From IMG/VR virus record IMGVR_UViG_3300042010_000030, positions 1 through 64,000 of that record: a stretch of 64,000 nt of DNA. One strand, given 5' to 3'. The position numbers and the translations under genes were made by a program. The stretch's first letter is position 1; each line of letters starts with the position of its first letter. Below, in pieces: positions 49,003 through 56,731 of the stretch. The notes below the pieces were generated by a model. It had not been told where the DNA came from, ran no database searches, and saw only the letters and a program-made list of their open reading frames with translations. Source of the stretch: a virus.

Positions 49003-50073
49003 ATGACTAAAGCTCTCAACACTCCAATCGAAACCAAACGTGATGCGCGTGACCTGGTAGTAAGTGGTGACACTAAGACCGCGGTTGCCGCCGCTTATGG
49101 AGTGTCTATCCGGACTCTCGGTCGCTGGATTGAAGATGCCAACGCTTCGACAGTTGCAAAGAAAGCCAAACCGGTGAAAGTTAAACAGGCTGTGATGCCT
49201 AAATCGACTGGCGTTGCAGGTGGTTATGCCGACGGTGATGCTTATCGCCAGCCATTCAACGCGCCGACTATCGTTGAAGACGATGTCGAATACCGCGTTC
49301 TGGCAACTCGCAAATCGATCAGCCTGACTCGCCTGGTTAATAGCGCTGTGGACAGTTCGGTTGTGATTGATCGCAGTGCCGATACCTTCGACGAAGTGTT
49401 TGAACTGATCGTCAACAGCGGTATGGCTCAAGACGCATTGGAAAAAGCGTACTTCATGTGCCAGCCAAAGAAAATGGTTGAAGGTTTCACCAAAGGCAAG
49501 TTCAAGGTCGACGTAGTGAAAGGTTCGATTCTGTACACGCCTGATGTAGGTGTACCGTTCGAAGTCAGCGGCAAACTGAGTCAGCGTATCATCGACACCA
49601 TTAAGAACGATGGCGTTGAAGGTGTTGAGTCGCTGTTCAACTTCCTGGACAAGCTGATGCTGAACCCAAGCAACCGTTCGGTTAACGAGCTGTACGGGTT
49701 CCTGACGCACAACGACATCGAGATCGCGCCTAACGGCAACTTCTATGCATGGAAAGTCGTGCGTGATACCTACTTCGACGTACACTCCAACACGATGGAC
49801 AACTCTGTCGGTAATGAAGTGCGTGTTGCCCGTAACCAGGTGAACGAAAACAGCGAAGTGACCTGCTCCTACGGTCTGCACGTTTGCGCCAAGTCTTACA
49901 TCAAACACTTCTCCAGCAATGGCAATCGTGTTGTGAAGGTTGAAGTGCATCCACAAGACGTTGTAGCAGTACCGAAAGACTACAACGACAGCAAAATGCG
50001 TTGCGCTGGCTACAACGTGGTTGAAGATGTCACTGATGCATTCTCGGCAGAGATTCGTGGCAGCTCCTGGTAA
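49003..50073 (+). CDS. rIIB: rIIB-like protein
   Basis: 356 aa. N-terminal helix-turn-helix (GDTKTAVAAAYGVSIRTLGRWIEDA), a linker with basic residues, then the conserved rIIB core ending NGNFYAWKVVRDTYFDVHSNT and CSYGLHVCAKSYIKHF...GNRVVKVEVHPQDVVAVPKDY. It follows rIIA by 72 nt, as in T4. A terminator follows. Confidence 0.88.
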   Translation: MTKALNTPIETKRDARDLVVSGDTKTAVAAAYGVSIRTLGRWIEDANASTVAKKAKPVKVKQAVMPKSTGVAGGYADGDAYRQPFNAPTIVEDDVEYRVLATRKSISLTRLVNSAVDSSVVIDRSADTFDEVFELIVNSGMAQDALEKAYFMCQPKKMVEGFTKGKFKVDVVKGSILYTPDVGVPFEVSGKLSQRIIDTIKNDGVEGVESLFNFLDKLMLNPSNRSVNELYGFLTHNDIEIAPNGNFYAWKVVRDTYFDVHSNTMDNSVGNEVRVARNQVNENSEVTCSYGLHVCAKSYIKHFSSNGNRVVKVEVHPQDVVAVPKDYNDSKMRCAGYNVVEDVTDAFSAEIRGSSW

Positions 50074-50090
50074 GCTTCACTAGCTAGAAA

Positions 50091-50118
50091 ACAAAAGGGC
50101 GCTTATGCGCTCTTTTGT
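50091..50118 (+). terminator. Intrinsic terminator after rIIB
   Basis: ACAAAAGGGCGC pairs with GCGCTCTTTTGT (one G-U) around TTAT; the right arm contains the T run. Confidence 0.88.
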
Positions 50119-50132
50119 CGTTTCAGAATACC

Positions 50133-50139
50133 ATAAATA
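50133..50139 (+). promoter_or_regulatory. Late promoter motif ATAAATA
   Basis: CATAAATAGG lies after the rIIB terminator and 33 nt before ATG 50172. Confidence 0.58.
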
Positions 50140-50171
50140 GGTTCATACTTAATCAACATGTGGACTTAATT

Positions 50172-50570
50172 ATGAGCGCTCCTGCTTTCCTCAACAAACC
50201 AAAGCACAAAGACAACGTAATTGCGACGCCTAAAGGCTGGGTTGTCGAGAAGACTGGTGAACTACTGGTCAGCGTAAAGAATCTTGACCAACGCATTGCT
50301 GAACATCTTGGTCTACCTACATTCCAGTTCGAGTCAGCACGTACTACCGAAGTGACCGAGCTGCCTGAAGGTACTGCACTGTCACTGGAAGCCCCTGTAA
50401 CAGCCGATACGTCGATTGATGACCTGCTTGACACACTCGATACTGCCAAGCCAGATGTCGTTGTAGAAGACATCGTAGAAGACGTGGTCAAGGAATCCGC
50501 TGAACCCGTCGTTGCCGAGAAAAAGAAACGCGGCGGCTACCGTCCACGCAAGCCAAAGGTTGATGCCTAA
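50172..50570 (+). CDS. Small virion-type protein sharing SGNH N-terminal domain
   Basis: 132 aa from ATG 50172. HKDNVIATPKGWVVEKTGELLVS parallels VVLTEKGWIVQETGELLVS of the SGNH protein at 40327. A Thr/Glu/Val-rich linker and a basic tail (KKKRGGYRPRKPKV) follow. A late promoter precedes it, so it is probably a structural or decorating protein. The upstream frame before the promoter is not part of it. Confidence 0.7.
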   Translation: MSAPAFLNKPKHKDNVIATPKGWVVEKTGELLVSVKNLDQRIAEHLGLPTFQFESARTTEVTELPEGTALSLEAPVTADTSIDDLLDTLDTAKPDVVVEDIVEDVVKESAEPVVAEKKKRGGYRPRKPKVDA

Positions 50571-50933
50571 GTGCAATTAACTGACTCGACGTTTCGTCTC
50601 TTCGCAGCCAAGCATTACGATAATCCGTTTTGCTTGACTGAAGCGGAATTTGAATCAGACCTTTACCGTGCAAGCATCATTAAGAAGCTGATCACCAATC
50701 GTCTTGACTTAGGCAAGGACAACACAAGAGTCATTGTCAACAGTGTGATAAGCTTCTTTAATGTGTTCGAGACCCATGCCGCAATCAGGATTCTCGAATA
50801 CAAGCTGTTTGATCATCAGGTCAAATATGCAAACTCGGTACTGCTGTTTCTCTCATTACCACTAATCGAACCAAAACATTTTGATTCGCAATTTCTTATC
50901 GAGGTCGGGAACCTTTATGCAGAGTCTCATTGA
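50571..50933 (+). CDS. Hypothetical T4-type helical protein
   Basis: 120 aa, start GTG 50571 directly after the previous stop. FAAKHYDNPFCLTEAEFESDLYRASIIKKLI...NSVISFFNVFE matches a helical protein type common in T4-like phages (HY-NP-C---EF--DL). Function unknown. Confidence 0.7.
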   Translation: MQLTDSTFRLFAAKHYDNPFCLTEAEFESDLYRASIIKKLITNRLDLGKDNTRVIVNSVISFFNVFETHAAIRILEYKLFDHQVKYANSVLLFLSLPLIEPKHFDSQFLIEVGNLYAESH

Positions 50934-51234
50934 ACACCTACTGCTTGGCTTGCTTGAGTCTGAGTCGGCCGCTCCTACGAACACAACTGGCGGTGTTGCG
51001 ATTGCTGATGCTCCGTTCAAGTCGGGTAGCATTGCAGGTCACAAGTACGTTGAAGTCGATCATGATACCTATGTGCGTTGTCAACTAGGTAAGATCCCAT
51101 ACGCTAAGTGGGATGGTTACATCGAGGATGAGCAACTGCGCACCTTCGTCCAGAAGCACTATTCCACCGCCAAGTCGTTGCTGGTTGTCAACAAGACATC
51201 AGGTGCGGCCTCATTCTTGCGCAAGCCAAAATAA
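50917..51234 (+). CDS. Hypothetical protein with capsid-targeting-like start
   Basis: 105 aa from ATG 50917, inside the upstream gene, GAGG upstream. MQSLIEHLLLGLLESESA looks like a hydrophobic targeting peptide with an L-x-E cleavage site. The remainder (HKYVEVDHDTYVRCQLGKIPYAKWDGYI) is a compact basic domain. Confidence 0.62.
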   Translation: MQSLIEHLLLGLLESESAAPTNTTGGVAIADAPFKSGSIAGHKYVEVDHDTYVRCQLGKIPYAKWDGYIEDEQLRTFVQKHYSTAKSLLVVNKTSGAASFLRKPK

Positions 51235-51249
51235 AAGGAGCTTGGTCAC

Positions 51250-51651
51250 ATGTTCGACTTGCTGAAATCGAAACTCATTGCTATCGTTAGTGGTGTAGCT
51301 GTAATGCTGTTACTGATGGTGATCAGCCTAGGTGCGCTGTACAACAATCAGCTTCAGAAAACCGCAGATGTGAAGAGTGACCTTAGCGCCCTGCAATCAA
51401 AATATGATGAGGTGCAAGCCGCTATCGAAGCCGACAAGAAAAATCGCATCGAGACGGATAAAAAGGTTGCAAACTCTGGCCAAAAGTTCAATGATACTAA
51501 ACGTACAGTTGAGAAATTCACAGGTCGAGAAGCCGTGTTGCGAGCTAAGCCGACGCTGACTGAGAAGATGATCAACCAAAGCTTCAGCTCGTTTACTGAT
51601 GAAATTTCATGCACTACAGGAGACTCAACACCATGTTTAAGAAAACCCTGA
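51250..51651 (+). CDS. Inner-membrane spanin (Rz-like)
   Basis: 133 aa. A single N-terminal membrane segment (LIAIVSGVAVMLLLMVISLGALY) followed by a long periplasmic coiled coil (LQSKYDEVQAAIEADKKNRIETDKKV) is the i-spanin layout. The o-spanin gene overlaps its end. Spanins fuse the inner and outer membranes at lysis, which implies a Gram-negative host. Confidence 0.78.
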   Translation: MFDLLKSKLIAIVSGVAVMLLLMVISLGALYNNQLQKTADVKSDLSALQSKYDEVQAAIEADKKNRIETDKKVANSGQKFNDTKRTVEKFTGREAVLRAKPTLTEKMINQSFSSFTDEISCTTGDSTPCLRKP

Positions 51652-51944
51652 TGGTAGCGTGTGTACTTGCAATGGTCGGTTGCTCAAGCACACCTGAGCC
51701 AGCGCCGATGTCGCACCCTGCGCTACCCACACCAATCAGTCCGTACACGTTTCATTGGAAGGTCATTCCCCTTGAAGACCATGTCTATGTCGGGCTCACA
51801 TATGACGAATCCCTGCGCCTCAAGGTGCTAATGGAAGACATGACGCGTTACATGCGCGATTCAAACGCTGTCATGTGTTTCTACCGTAAAGAGTTAAACG
51901 AGTACCGTTGTCTGGAAGCCCCACCCTCCGCCGCAAGTCGCTGA
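51633..51944 (+). CDS. Outer-membrane spanin lipoprotein (Rz1-like)
   Basis: 103 aa from ATG 51633. Signal peptide with lipobox LAMVGC, then SSTPEPAPMSHPALPTP, the Pro-rich segment typical of o-spanins. It overlaps the i-spanin by 19 nt. The C-terminal 60 residues are longer than in lambda Rz1. Confidence 0.78.
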   Translation: MFKKTLMVACVLAMVGCSSTPEPAPMSHPALPTPISPYTFHWKVIPLEDHVYVGLTYDESLRLKVLMEDMTRYMRDSNAVMCFYRKELNEYRCLEAPPSAASR

Positions 51945-51961
51945 TAGCTTGGAGAATTGTG

Positions 51962-52261
51962 ATGAAGACCTTTGTTATTATCTTCTTGTCGATCTTGCTT
52001 ATCACTGGCACTGATGTCAGACCCGTGTTCGTTCACATGTTCAGAGCGCTAAGCTACGCTGCTGAATCAACCGTGTCGGGGATATCAGGGGCACATGTGC
52101 AGCGACAACCAGTGTCGATACCCGAAGAGCCGGAACCGACGCCCATCAAGCTCCCATTTCTTGAATCCCCTACAGCAAGCACAACAGAAGACCTGACGCT
52201 GGAAGAGGCACTTGAAGAGGCTGAACAGATTCGAATTGGTAGGGAGTCGAAAAATAAATGA
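51962..52261 (+). CDS. Membrane-anchored or secreted hypothetical protein
   Basis: 99 aa from ATG 51962. An N-terminal hydrophobic stretch (FVIIFLSILLITGTDV), then a Pro/Glu-rich extracytoplasmic part (SIPEEPEPTPIKLPFLESP) and an acidic helix. It follows the spanins, so a lysis-related role is possible. Confidence 0.65.
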   Translation: MKTFVIIFLSILLITGTDVRPVFVHMFRALSYAAESTVSGISGAHVQRQPVSIPEEPEPTPIKLPFLESPTASTTEDLTLEEALEEAEQIRIGRESKNK

Positions 52262-52270
52262 AAATATTCG

Positions 52271-52309
52271 CGAGGTAGGCTTTACAACCTATCTCGTTCG
52301 ACGTACCAT
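52271..52309 (+). promoter_or_regulatory. Promoter with -35 in a hairpin loop
   Basis: CGAGGTAGG (52271-52279) pairs with CCTATCTCG (52288-52296, one G-U). TTTACA 52281-52286 lies in the loop; 17-nt spacer, TACCAT 52304-52309. The shared AACAACGTGAAGAAGGA leader follows. Confidence 0.75.
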
Positions 52310-52349
52310 GAACACATCGAAACAAACAACGTGAAGAAGGAATTAAATC

Positions 52350-52754
52350 ATGAAAACTGTCGCAGACTTCCCAGCAATGACCATCGTTGACCTTGAACAA
52401 GACGTGATTGAACTGTCGCGTGAATCGCTCGAACAGTTCAATGGTCTGAAGTTCTGCGTCTCCAAAGAGACCATTCGTCACGGTAATCTGTACCCTGAAG
52501 TTCGGCCGTACTGCGCCGCTTACTACGCTCAAGACTATAACGAAGATCCAGTCGAAGCTGAAGCGCGTTGCGACAAGTTCGGTCACGAGAAATATTGGAT
52601 CAACAACTGCGGAGCGTCGATCACCTCTCACGAACGCGCCAAAGAAACTCGCATCCTGCTGAAGCCAGGTCAAAAGATCCTGATGAACGGTAAGTTGCTC
52701 GAAGTTTTCCGAAAAGGTAACAGTGAGCATTACGGTCTGAAAAACGCTGAGTGA
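52350..52754 (+). CDS. Hypothetical protein
   Basis: 134 aa. Cys-containing (CVSKE, YCAAYYA, RCDKFG, NNCGAS), alpha/beta pattern, ILLKPGQKILMNGKLLEVFRKG at the end. Unrecognised. Shares the early-gene leader GAAGAAGGAATTAAATCATG. Confidence 0.75.
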   Translation: MKTVADFPAMTIVDLEQDVIELSRESLEQFNGLKFCVSKETIRHGNLYPEVRPYCAAYYAQDYNEDPVEAEARCDKFGHEKYWINNCGASITSHERAKETRILLKPGQKILMNGKLLEVFRKGNSEHYGLKNAE

Positions 52755-52812
52755 TCGACGACTTGCCCGATGTAACAGTCGGGCAACCCTTTTGTGGAGT
52801 AGGATCTTTACC

Positions 52813-53016
52813 ATGAAACTCAAAATGAAAGTCATTCCACCAACCGAGAAGTTCAACCTCGATTGGGCGCACTACTCGAAAGAGAACCGTGAGTTCCTAC
52901 GTCGCTTTCCTAAAGCTGTGTTCAACCGTTGTGTCAAGCACAACATGAATTATTATCGGTTACCTAACGGTTTCCTCGTTCATGTGTACCACTGCTACGA
53001 GGTGGAGAGTGATTAA
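52813..53016 (+). CDS. Small hypothetical protein
   Basis: 67 aa from ATG 52813. Basic, aromatic (KFNLDWAHYSKENREFLRRF, YYRLPNGFLVHVYHCYEV). No domain recognised. Confidence 0.68.
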   Translation: MKLKMKVIPPTEKFNLDWAHYSKENREFLRRFPKAVFNRCVKHNMNYYRLPNGFLVHVYHCYEVESD

Positions 53017-53119
53017 GCTTTTCGCTAGACTCATGCTGCGTTTCACTGTTACAATAGGACTTCTGTTAGCCACTGCTGCAATCTACGCTGAAGGTGCATC
53101 ATGGACAATTCTCTACTGA
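53009..53119 (+). CDS. Short membrane peptide, 36 aa
   Basis: GTG 53009 overlaps the upstream stop and follows GAGGTGGAG. MIKLFARLMLRFTVTIGLLLATAAIYAEG looks like a signal or membrane segment. It overlaps the next gene by 19 nt. It may instead only be leader sequence. Confidence 0.45.
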   Translation: MIKLFARLMLRFTVTIGLLLATAAIYAEGASWTILY

Positions 53120-53379
53120 ACTCCGAAGATTACGAAAAGATGCCAGTTGCTCCAGCCAACGAAGAAATCAAGCAAATACTGTTGAGATCGCTCCGTGCTG
53201 CTGAAGCTGACCTTGTAGGTGCTGCAATCGCGGTACGCTGTATTGAACGAGGTCTGCTGCGCGACATGTGTCGCAATGCAACAAGCGACATCGCTCGATA
53301 TGCTGAAGAATGTAGGGCGTTCAAAACGCTCCTCGATATAATCGTCATCCCAACCGTTGAGAAGAAAAAGCATGTATAA
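53101..53379 (+). CDS. Small hypothetical protein
   Basis: 92 aa, helical with LRAAEADLVGAAIAVRCIERGL; unrecognised. Coupled to the next gene by overlap. Confidence 0.7.
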   Translation: MDNSLLNSEDYEKMPVAPANEEIKQILLRSLRAAEADLVGAAIAVRCIERGLLRDMCRNATSDIARYAEECRAFKTLLDIIVIPTVEKKKHV

Positions 53380-53587
53380 GCCGTATATGAATGATGATCC
53401 TGCTCGCACCTGGTCTAATGCCTGGGGTCAGGATGCAATTGATTGGTGTAAAGAGTTCTTTCGCAAGGGTTCGTATGCAGACAAACAAAGCTTTGTTCGT
53501 GCGTGCATGACCGCAACCAAAGGCAAGATGAACCCACAGGTTGCGTTCGACGTTTGGGATGAAAACCAAGTGAAAGAGGCTGCCTGA
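53372..53587 (+). CDS. Small hypothetical protein
   Basis: 71 aa from ATG 53372. WSNAWGQDAIDWCKEFFRKGSYADKQSFVRACM is helical and aromatic. No known role. Confidence 0.7.
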   Translation: MYKPYMNDDPARTWSNAWGQDAIDWCKEFFRKGSYADKQSFVRACMTATKGKMNPQVAFDVWDENQVKEAA

Positions 53588-53589
53588 AC

Positions 53590-53943
53590 ATGAGCTTTGA
53601 TTCTCCTGACATCGAACTGATCCGCTACAATCTCATCATGACAAATCGTCGGCTGACATTTGATATCAGCTACCAACACCCTGCAACGCGTTACATGGGT
53701 GAGGATGATGGTGACTATTTCACGTTCACTGCTAGCAATGGCTACCAGGTCATCAGTCGCAGTCGGATGGACATTCAGACTGAACGTCTGTGGTTACTCG
53801 GTGCGCTGGAAAACGAACGCTCGGGCAGCATGGTCTTCAGCAGTAACGAAAAGCGCAACGCGGCGTACACTCAGTTTCAGAAAGCGATGGCCGAGTGGTG
53901 TCGCTGGCAACGTCAAACCAACAAGGGCGTACCAATAGCGTGA
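53590..53943 (+). CDS. Hypothetical protein
   Basis: 117 aa, 2 nt after the preceding stop. Strand-rich first half, helical C-terminus with RNAAYTQFQKAMAEWCRW. Unrecognised. Confidence 0.7.
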   Translation: MSFDSPDIELIRYNLIMTNRRLTFDISYQHPATRYMGEDDGDYFTFTASNGYQVISRSRMDIQTERLWLLGALENERSGSMVFSSNEKRNAAYTQFQKAMAEWCRWQRQTNKGVPIA

Positions 53944-53949
53944 AAGAGG

Positions 53950-53993
53950 TTGACCGTCTCTGTGTGTGGTATCATAATACACGCATAGAGACG
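53950..53993 (+). promoter_or_regulatory. Promoter with -10 in a hairpin loop
   Basis: TTGACC 53950-53955, 17-nt spacer, CATAAT 53973-53978. CGTCTCTGTGTGTG (53955-53968) pairs with 53980-53993 (14 pairs, two G-U), placing the -10 in the loop. Confidence 0.72.
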
Positions 53994-54015
53994 AACAACT
54001 AACTAGGACTTCATC

Positions 54016-54456
54016 ATGACTAAGCAAACTTGCCCTAACTGTGGTTCACATGATGTTGAATTGCGCGAATACTACGACGAAGGCGTCCTGACTGATCAAC
54101 TGTTTGAATGTAAAGCTTGTGGCGAAACAGGCGACAAGTACGACTTTGCTCAATCTGAAGGTGCTACTGTGAACATCGACCAAGAAATGGCTGAAGCCGC
54201 AATGATGATGTGTGGCGTTGACCCTGAGCCAGAGCGCAAGAAAGCTGAATACAAGATACGCGTTCTTCAAATCATCCCGTGCATGAGCGTGCGCCCTGAC
54301 TGCCCTCAATACGCTGGCAAGTTCGTGGCTGAAGGCTTCGTACTCGACTACGAAGGTGAGCAAAGCCCGTTCAAGACTCGCACCTCGCTGTTGGTCAAGA
54401 TCGACATCGAAAAGGGCTACATCGAAACCCTGAACTCAATTTACTGGATCGTTTGA
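54016..54456 (+). CDS. Zinc-ribbon protein
   Basis: 146 aa. CPNC at 6-9 and CKAC around 36-39 form an N-terminal zinc ribbon typical of nucleic-acid- or polymerase-binding proteins. The rest (YKIRVLQIIPCMSVRPDCPQYAGKFVAEGFVLDYEG) is a beta domain not recognised. Confidence 0.75.
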   Translation: MTKQTCPNCGSHDVELREYYDEGVLTDQLFECKACGETGDKYDFAQSEGATVNIDQEMAEAAMMMCGVDPEPERKKAEYKIRVLQIIPCMSVRPDCPQYAGKFVAEGFVLDYEGEQSPFKTRTSLLVKIDIEKGYIETLNSIYWIV

Positions 54457-54457
54457 C

Positions 54458-54559
54458 ATGTGTTTTACTGAACCTCAACTATTACTTGACTACCTGAGAA
54501 TGTTCGGCTTAGGTATGTTTGTTACGGTGATGCTGTTCTGTTACCCAAAGCGAAAATAA
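54458..54559 (+). CDS. Short membrane peptide, 33 aa
   Basis: MCFTEPQLLLDYLRMFGLGMFVTVMLFCYPKRK: one membrane segment and a basic tail. It starts at the end of the zinc-ribbon gene and is followed directly by a terminator. Confidence 0.5.
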   Translation: MCFTEPQLLLDYLRMFGLGMFVTVMLFCYPKRK

Positions 54560-54562
54560 ACC

Positions 54563-54589
54563 AAAACGGTGTCCAAGTGACACCGTTTT
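54563..54589 (+). terminator. Intrinsic terminator
   Basis: AAAACGGTGTC pairs perfectly with GACACCGTTTT around CAAGT. Confidence 0.88.
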
Positions 54590-54628
54590 GCTATTTGAAG
54601 GTAAAGAGTTGCGTTGCGCGATCAGGTG

Positions 54629-54663
54629 TAGTAGAGTTGACGTACTCAATCTACTAATAAGAT
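54629..54663 (+). promoter_or_regulatory. Inverted repeat with -35-like box in loop
   Basis: TAGTAGA (54629-54635) and TCTACTA (54650-54656) enclose TTGACG (54637-54642). TAAGAT at 54658-54663 follows with a short 15-nt spacer. Confidence 0.55.
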
Positions 54664-54677
54664 GTGGGGTCGAAACC

Positions 54678-55082
54678 ATGAACACTGTTCCGCGTTATGA
54701 CGTACACCAGTTCGGTCATCCTGTTGAAATGGTCATGGCTTCGGCCTACGATGAACAAGCGGTAGAAATCAGACGACTCAAGTCTCAGCTTACCGAGATT
54801 CAGTTGAAAATCTCTGATCTACACCTCGAAGCGCATGCTGATACAGTCTTGCTTCAGCGTGTCATTGCTGAGAACTCTGCTCTGCGCAGTGACATCGACA
54901 TCTTAGGTAACGTACTAGACTCAGCGATCAATCATGCTGCTCGGTACCTCGATGCTCACAAAGCGTTTCGACAGCGTATCTTAGAGCTTGCTGAAGAGTA
55001 CGACGACAGAGAAGACCCAAGCATTGCGCTCGGTAATCTACGTGACGCGATGGTCGCAGAAGTCAAGCACAATAGACCTTAA
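54678..55082 (+). CDS. Coiled-coil hypothetical protein
   Basis: 134 aa from ATG 54678. A long heptad-like stretch (IRRLKSQLTEIQLKISDLHLEA...VIAENSALRSDIDILGNVL) suggests a coiled coil, followed by a helical C-terminus. Unrecognised. Confidence 0.72.
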   Translation: MNTVPRYDVHQFGHPVEMVMASAYDEQAVEIRRLKSQLTEIQLKISDLHLEAHADTVLLQRVIAENSALRSDIDILGNVLDSAINHAARYLDAHKAFRQRILELAEEYDDREDPSIALGNLRDAMVAEVKHNRP

Positions 55083-55095
55083 TGAGGTGGATCAA

Positions 55096-55320
55096 ATGAT
55101 GGTCAACAAGCAATACCCTGACACTGAAGAGGGCGCAGTCGAATACCTCGAAGCTCAGACATGTTATGATCCTGAACAGGTCAAGAAGGTGACAAAGTCG
55201 AACATCAGTGATGGTGTGTACGCAATCGACTTCCTCAGTGGTACTCGCGTCATTGTCTTTTTGATGGGTTACGGTTTTCAGAAAGACGATTCAAACAACT
55301 CATTCATAGTCATGTGGTGA
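55096..55320 (+). CDS. Small hypothetical protein
   Basis: 74 aa from ATG 55096 (or 55099), GAGGTGG upstream. Alpha/beta with GVYAIDFLSGTRVIVFLMGYGF; unrecognised. Confidence 0.7.
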   Translation: MMVNKQYPDTEEGAVEYLEAQTCYDPEQVKKVTKSNISDGVYAIDFLSGTRVIVFLMGYGFQKDDSNNSFIVMW

Positions 55321-55325
55321 ACTCA

Positions 55326-55670
55326 ATGCTCGTAATTGAGAAAGAATGGTTTCATGGTGAGCGCTCGTACAACGCGTTCCTGCTTGCTGTTGACCTCACG
55401 CTGAAGCTCGAAGCACTGCGTTTGAAAGGTGCGATGATCTTTGATGAGGGCGACGTCTGTAACACTGAAGGTAAATGGCGTGTGCGTCTCGAAGGTGACC
55501 AGTCGAACGTTGGTTACACATTCGACAAGTGCACCCAGCTTTATGCAGGTTGCACTCATGATGCAGAAACCGGTAAAATCTGGCTGACCAAGAAGATGGT
55601 CAACGAAGCGTTCGCAGACGTTAAAGTTGTCATGCCAAAAGACATAATCTCACTCAAGGATCTGAAATAA
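55326..55670 (+). CDS. Hypothetical protein
   Basis: 114 aa from ATG 55326; a GTG at 55314 is an alternative start overlapping the gene before. Strand-rich (GKWRVRLEGDQSNVGYTF) and ends in a Lys-rich segment. Its stop is immediately followed by the next ATG. Confidence 0.7.
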   Translation: MLVIEKEWFHGERSYNAFLLAVDLTLKLEALRLKGAMIFDEGDVCNTEGKWRVRLEGDQSNVGYTFDKCTQLYAGCTHDAETGKIWLTKKMVNEAFADVKVVMPKDIISLKDLK

Positions 55671-56006
55671 ATGCAACGTGTTTCTCTGCTGAAAGAAGTT
55701 GATGTTGGTTATAGCACTGGGACGGTAAACCTTTTCACCGCTAATGCTGGCGCAGGTAAAACAACTCTAACTGTTGTTGATGGTTGGATACCTTGCAGTG
55801 AGGAACTACCACTTGACGACGTGACCGTACTGATCTTGTGCAGGGGTAAACGTCGCATCGGTGTTCTTAGCTGGGACATCGCAGGTGTCGAAGACTGCTA
55901 CAAGTCGTATCGTTACTGGGATGATCCCGATTGCGATGGTCAAGACTGGGAATGGGATGATGTTACACATTGGCAACATCTTCCTCCCGTAATTGAGTTA
56001 CAATAA
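55671..56006 (+). CDS. DUF551-like protein with N-terminal P-loop segment
   Basis: 111 aa. The C-terminal 75 residues show the DUF551 pattern WIPCSEELPLDD...VTHWQHLP. Before it lies VNLFTANAGAGKTTLTVVD, which reads like the Walker A region of a RecA-type ATPase but has no Walker B. It may be a truncated ATPase start fused to DUF551. Function unknown. Confidence 0.7.
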   Translation: MQRVSLLKEVDVGYSTGTVNLFTANAGAGKTTLTVVDGWIPCSEELPLDDVTVLILCRGKRRIGVLSWDIAGVEDCYKSYRYWDDPDCDGQDWEWDDVTHWQHLPPVIELQ

Positions 56007-56071
56007 ACATCCATCTCACTCACTGAGCATTCCGTTTGGTGAGTTCAATTTAATAAAGGGTAGTCGAACTA

Positions 56072-56236
56072 ATGTACTTCAAAGTCCTCGCAATGCCGTT
56101 GAGCCGCACCGAAACTCTGTTTTCAGTGGTAGACCCTCACTTCAAATTCAACGAACCATTCGCAACTGAAGCCCTGGCGCAAGTGCGCGCTGATGAACTC
56201 AACGCTGAATACGACCGCATCCTGGCCGCTCTGTAA
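56072..56236 (+). CDS. Small hypothetical protein, 54 aa
   Basis: MYFKVLAMPLSRTETLFSVVDPHFKF... with a C-terminal helix rich in Ala/Glu. AAAGGG lies 13 nt upstream. Unrecognised. Confidence 0.6.
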   Translation: MYFKVLAMPLSRTETLFSVVDPHFKFNEPFATEALAQVRADELNAEYDRILAAL

Positions 56237-56247
56237 GGGAATACACC

Positions 56248-56673
56248 ATGAAGATCACTAGCACTAGCTGGCACTTTCGTTTCAATAGTAAAATCCAAAG
56301 CGACCGCTTTACCGATAAGGCTCGTTGTGGACGTTTTACAACGTGTAGCTACATCCGTACTTCAATTTACTCGGTAGTGCAAGCGTTGTGGTTTACCTTC
56401 CTAGCATGCTTTAGCGTGATAGCTATTGCTTGTGTAATTGGTTGTGCAATTTGGGTGCCGTTCTCGATTTTCTTCTTGAACGGCACACCACCAGGTGAGG
56501 CATTAACCGCAGCCTCTGTGGTGTGGGGCCTGATTGCCTTCGGATTGCTTGTAATGACCTGGAAGTACGTCGAACCACGCTTCGTCGCACCGGCCATCAA
56601 AGAACCTAACGTATTCATCCAGGCGATCAAAGATCACCACGGCAAATTCTGCACTCGCGTAGAAGTTGTATAA
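56248..56673 (+). CDS. Membrane protein with two helices
   Basis: 141 aa. Basic N-terminal 45 residues, then two hydrophobic helices (FTFLACFSVIAIACVIGCAIWV and TAASVVWGLIAFGLLVMTW) and a soluble tail. No family recognised. Confidence 0.68.
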   Translation: MKITSTSWHFRFNSKIQSDRFTDKARCGRFTTCSYIRTSIYSVVQALWFTFLACFSVIAIACVIGCAIWVPFSIFFLNGTPPGEALTAASVVWGLIAFGLLVMTWKYVEPRFVAPAIKEPNVFIQAIKDHHGKFCTRVEVV

Positions 56674-56704
56674 CACTGAATGGAGATGCTATCATGGCAT
56701 CTCC
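56666..56704 (+). promoter_or_regulatory. Promoter with -10 in a hairpin loop
   Basis: TTGTAT 56666-56671, 18-nt spacer, TATCAT 56690-56695. GGAGATGC (56682-56689) pairs with 56697-56704, so the loop is TATCATG. Confidence 0.72.
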
Positions 56705-56731
56705 AAACGAATCTGAAGAAGGAATTACACA

